64,000 nucleotides of DNA from Caballeronia sp. Lep1P3 (GTDB taxonomy: Bacteria; Pseudomonadota; Gammaproteobacteria; Burkholderiales; Burkholderiaceae), in the NCBI RefSeq assembly GCF_022879595.1, contig NZ_CP084268.1:1-64000 (forward strand), read 5' to 3'. The notes under the pieces were generated by a model. It saw only the letters and a program-made list of their open reading frames with translations. It was not told the DNA's origin and did no database searches. Within the stretch, counting starts at the first letter, position 1. Each line of letters starts with the position of its first letter. This document shows, one piece after another, positions 61,277 through 64,000 of this stretch. Position numbers and translations under genes: made by a program.

Positions 61277-61297
61277 TCGTTAAATTCGATTTAACGA
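61277..61297. promoter_or_regulatory. Perfect palindrome in the LysR/tandem-GNAT divergent region
   Basis: TCGTTAAAT-TCG-ATTTAACGA has perfect 9-bp arms and a 3-base centre, with the T-N11-A form of a LysR box. It lies in the AT-rich 290-base divergent region 61137-61426, which also holds further GTTAATT/GTTTATT runs to its right. Confidence 0.65.
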
Positions 61298-61426
61298 ACA
61301 ATTAGTCTAGCGTTAATTGTCGTTTATTTTGTTCGAAAGATAATGAATACACGCGACACCGCCTTCGAGGTCCGCACTCCGGGCCGCCTCGCGGTGCATG
61401 CGACAACACAAGGAAAAGGTAGGACC

Positions 61427-62323
61427 ATGGACTCGAAAGCACATACCGATTTCGGCGTTTCCAAGGCAGTCTATAGGCCGATGACCTCGGCAGACATTGC
61501 GACCGCGCACGAAATGTCGCTTGCGGTTTCATGGCCGCACCGTCCGGAGGACTGGGAACTCGCGCTGATCACGGGCACCGGATTCGTAGCGGAATTGAAT
61601 GGCAGCGTCATCGGAACGGCGATCTGCTGGAAGCACGGACCGGAGCGAGCGTCGCTGGGCCTCGTGATTGTGTCGGACGCGTATCAAGGGCGCGGAATTG
61701 GCCGCAAGCTCATGCAGATGATGCTCGAGGAACTCGGTTCGCGCGTCACGTTTCTACACGCGACGCCGGCCGGCCAGCCTCTGTACGAGACGCTCGGCTT
61801 CGACGTCTGCGGGATGCTCAACCAGCACCAGGGACGAGTGACGACGACTATCGCCGTCAAGCTGCCTGTTGGCCTTGAATTGCGCGAAGCGCAAACGGAA
61901 GACTTTGACCGGCTGAATGCCATGGCGACGCGTGCTACGGGTCTCGAGCGTGAAGGCATGCTTCGAGAACTGTTTCGGGTAGCACACGCCGTTGTGCTCG
62001 AACGTGACGGCGCCATCATGGGCTTCTCCGTGTTCCGTCGCTTCGGTCGTGGTTACGTGGTCGGCCCGGTCATCGCGTCGGAATCGGTGGACGATATCTA
62101 CGCCAAGGCTTTGATCGGATTCTGGCTCGAGGGTCGCGAGAACGAATATATCCGTGTCGATGTGCCCGATGGCTCGAGCCTCGACGACTGGCTCAACGCG
62201 CAGGGGCTGCCTTGCGTGGACTCGACCGTCAAGATGGTGCGCAACGCTTCGGCCAACACGCATCGTGATTCTCCCGATCCCGACCTGAGATGGTACGGCC
62301 TGATCAGCCAGGCCATGTTCTGA
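61427..62323 (+). CDS. Tandem-GNAT N-acetyltransferase (copy 2)
   Basis: A 298-residue protein from ATG 61427, with AAAGGTAGGA upstream; the longer frame begins in the promoter region. Two GNAT halves with YQGRGIGRKLMQMML and FLHATPAGQPLYETLGF in the first and IMGFSVFRRFGRGYVVGPVI in the second. It is a paralog of 23718-24602 along the full length. It is followed by an RNWGW-type oxidase (62707), as copy 1 is also found near such an oxidase (20047). Acceptor unknown. Confidence 0.86.
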   Translation: MDSKAHTDFGVSKAVYRPMTSADIATAHEMSLAVSWPHRPEDWELALITGTGFVAELNGSVIGTAICWKHGPERASLGLVIVSDAYQGRGIGRKLMQMMLEELGSRVTFLHATPAGQPLYETLGFDVCGMLNQHQGRVTTTIAVKLPVGLELREAQTEDFDRLNAMATRATGLEREGMLRELFRVAHAVVLERDGAIMGFSVFRRFGRGYVVGPVIASESVDDIYAKALIGFWLEGRENEYIRVDVPDGSSLDDWLNAQGLPCVDSTVKMVRNASANTHRDSPDPDLRWYGLISQAMF

Positions 62324-62706
62324 TCGAGTGCCGGCATTTCTCAAACAATCGGCGTCGAAGCAAGGGCGGTCGCTAGGCGACGTGCAGGCCACGTCTCTCC
62401 GAGTACTGAGGGTCTGGTGCTTCTCAAGACTGTGGGCGGCCGGAAGCTGTCGAGATCGGTGGTGAGTGAACGATTGCCTTGTTCACTTCTGGGCTTTTAC
62501 GAACGCGCTTACAGATGTCTCACTCGCGGACCATTTTGAGTCGCTCGGTATTCGAGGGTCTCGCGGCTGTCATCGTGCACTTCGGGTCGGTCAGCGTTAA
62601 GCTCATCTTAATGCCGCCTTAATTGACCATTCAACAACGCTGGCGGCCCCTGTCCAATAATCTGCATGTCGGTTTCACCTTCTTGCTTCTCGGGAGTTCA
62701 TCGTTC
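62324..62706. other. Intergenic region before the terminal oxidase gene
   Basis: 383 bases without a recognisable gene. TTAAG-CTCAT-CTTAA (62597-62611) is a small inverted repeat and TTGACC (62623-62628) a possible -35. No convincing -10 at the right distance was found. The gene downstream may instead be read from the GNAT promoter. Confidence 0.45.
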
Positions 62707-64000
62707 ATGCGTGTACCGTTGACCAGCCTACTCGGCACCGACCCGTTGCCTGCCAGCGCCGATGTGGTTGTCATTGGTGCAGGCATTGTCGGAACGTTTA
62801 CGGCTTGGTTCCTGGCGAAGCGTGGGGTGAAGGTCGCCGTTGTCGAGAAAGGACTTGTCGGATGTGAGCAGTCGAGCCGCAATTGGGGCTGGGTGCGCCA
62901 GCAAAATCGCGACGCGCGTGAGTTGCCAATCGCAACAGAAAGTCTTCGACTGTGGGAGCAGTTCGAGGCGGAATCGGGAGAGACCACCGGATTCAGGCGC
63001 AGCGGGCTACTGTACTTCAGCAACGATGAAGCCGAGATCGCTCGTTGGGCACGCTGGTGCGACTTTGCCCGTACTGCTGGCGTGAAGACCGAAGTATTCG
63101 GTAGCAGTGAAGCCAAGAAGCGCGGCGGGGCGACCGGGCGGCAGTGGAAGGGCGGCGTTTTCGCTCCTACGGACGGTACCGCTGATCCCGGCCTTGCCGC
63201 CACCGCCGTCGCACGCGCGGTTCGCAAGCTGGGCGGCACCGTCCACCAGAACTGCGCGGCACGCGGCATCGAAACAATGGGCGGCCGAGTAAGCGGCGTG
63301 GTGACGGAGCGAGGCACTATCCGCACGCCGGTTGCAGTTCTGTCGGGTGGCGCCTGGGCATCGACATTCTGTCGGCAACTCGGGATTCGCTTCCCGCAGG
63401 CGACAATCCGTGCATCTGTCGCAGCGGTCTCTCTTCCTAGCGGGACCTTGCCCGACGCCCTGCATACGAAGGACGTCACGATCACGCGCCGCGGCGAAAA
63501 TCTCTACACACTCGCAATCAGCGGACTCGGACGGTTCGATCCTACCTGGCAAAAGGCGCGGTTCGCCCGCGACTTTCTACCTATGTTTTCGAGCCGTTGG
63601 CGCAGCCTGAGCCTTGGAACCTTGGAGGGGATGCGCTCAGGCCATGAAAGCATGGCACGTTGGGCGCTGGACCAGCCCACTCCGATGGAACGCATGCGGG
63701 TGCTCGACCCGACTCCAGACGAACAAACGATAGCGGAAACCCGTCGGCGGGCAGCCGCGCTATGCCCGGCGATCGCGACCGCCCAGTCGGCCGGCTCCTG
63801 GGCGGGTTATATCGACATGACGCCCGACGGCGTGCCCGTGATCGGCGAATCCGCGAAGCTTCCTGGCTTTTTGATGGCGGCGGGGTTGAGCGGTCATGGC
63901 TTCGGCATCGGCCCTGGCGTCGGTCATCTCGCGGCAGATCTCGTTACAGGCGCGACGCCGATTGTCGATCCACTGCCGTATACGCATGGGCGCTTCGAGC
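62707..64000 (+). CDS. FAD-dependent amine/amino-acid oxidoreductase (DAO fold, RNWGW subgroup), cut by window end
   Basis: Open from ATG 62707 (CGGGAG upstream) to the last base without a stop; 431 codons are visible, so only a few residues are missing. Rossmann GAGIVG (about 24-29), EQSSRNWGWVRQQNRD, SGAWAS-like GGAWASTFCRQLGI, YIDMTPDGVPVIGES and LSGHGFGIGPGVG. It is closest in the window to 20047-21375, sharing RNWGWVRQQNRD, GFRRSG and NCAARG. It lies 383 bases after the tandem-GNAT gene on the same strand. Confidence 0.88.
   Translation, partial: MRVPLTSLLGTDPLPASADVVVIGAGIVGTFTAWFLAKRGVKVAVVEKGLVGCEQSSRNWGWVRQQNRDARELPIATESLRLWEQFEAESGETTGFRRSGLLYFSNDEAEIARWARWCDFARTAGVKTEVFGSSEAKKRGGATGRQWKGGVFAPTDGTADPGLAATAVARAVRKLGGTVHQNCAARGIETMGGRVSGVVTERGTIRTPVAVLSGGAWASTFCRQLGIRFPQATIRASVAAVSLPSGTLPDALHTKDVTITRRGENLYTLAISGLGRFDPTWQKARFARDFLPMFSSRWRSLSLGTLEGMRSGHESMARWALDQPTPMERMRVLDPTPDEQTIAETRRRAAALCPAIATAQSAGSWAGYIDMTPDGVPVIGESAKLPGFLMAAGLSGHGFGIGPGVGHLAADLVTGATPIVDPLPYTHGRFE

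Overview
The window looks like chromosomal or chromid DNA of a Burkholderiaceae bacterium (Caballeronia/Paraburkholderia type). The evidence is the high GC, strong G/C third-position bias, and family signatures typical of that group: a barnase-like lipoprotein, the CopG plus PHB-depolymerase pair, DUF1840 and many LysR regulators. The genus is an inference from gene content. No rRNA, tRNA, CRISPR array, insertion sequence, integrase or phage gene was recognised.

Layout. (1) 1-14.8 kb is mixed: a barnase-family lipoprotein with altered catalytic positions, a small secreted protein, a LysR gene divergent from a three-gene FAD/2Fe-2S/FAD dehydrogenase operon (HcnABC, opine-oxidase or D-hydroxyproline-dehydrogenase type) with an orphan amino-acid binding protein, a second LysR, an MFS carrier with a class II aldolase, a remnant of a gluconate permease, a PHB-depolymerase-type esterase with a ribbon-helix-helix regulator, an SH3b protein with a proline-rich tail, a universal stress protein and a DUF1840 protein. 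(2) 15-20 kb is a minus-strand group: class III aminotransferase, Lrp regulator, tartrate/D-malate-type dehydrogenase, succinate-semialdehyde dehydrogenase. (3) 20-25.4 kb holds an FAD oxidase, then a minus-strand operon (tandem-GNAT protein, GhrA-like reductase, AstE/aspartoacylase-like hydrolase, cupin), divergent from an XRE-cupin (PuuR-like) regulator. (4) 25.8-41 kb holds an aldehyde dehydrogenase, a HAD hydrolase, a PuuB-like oxidase, a polar amino-acid ABC transporter, AraC and Lrp regulators, a dipeptide-type ABC transporter with fused ATPases, an aminotransferase and an aldo/keto reductase. (5) 41-46 kb holds a HyuA/HyuB hydantoinase/oxoprolinase pair divergent from an IclR regulator. 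(6) 46-54.3 kb is a second version of the HAD / PuuB-like oxidase / dipeptide-ABC module with its own LysR. (7) 54.3-64 kb holds more amine or amino-acid oxidases, an Old Yellow Enzyme-type demethylase-like flavoprotein with an altered Fe-S motif, a deleted LysR remnant, a D-serine dehydratase/D-threonine aldolase-like enzyme, a LysR, a second tandem-GNAT protein and another oxidase that runs off the window.

How it fits together: uptake by several ABC transporters feeds a set of FAD oxidases and transaminases acting on C-N bonds. Aldehyde, semialdehyde and keto-acid dehydrogenases then take the carbon skeletons to central metabolism. The island appears to have been built from paralogous modules: two HAD-oxidase pairs, two fused-ATPase dipeptide transporters, two Lrp/aminotransferase sets and two GNAT/oxidase sets. 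Several paralogous modules share DNA elements upstream: a long Lrp-type palindrome (19.85 and 32.94 kb), a TTCAnTATAATGA box (24.73 and 25.67 kb), a spacing-conserved promoter block (47.00 and 54.48 kb) and GTTTAAC-type inverted repeats (60.17 and 61.28 kb). The true substrates cannot be read from the sequence.
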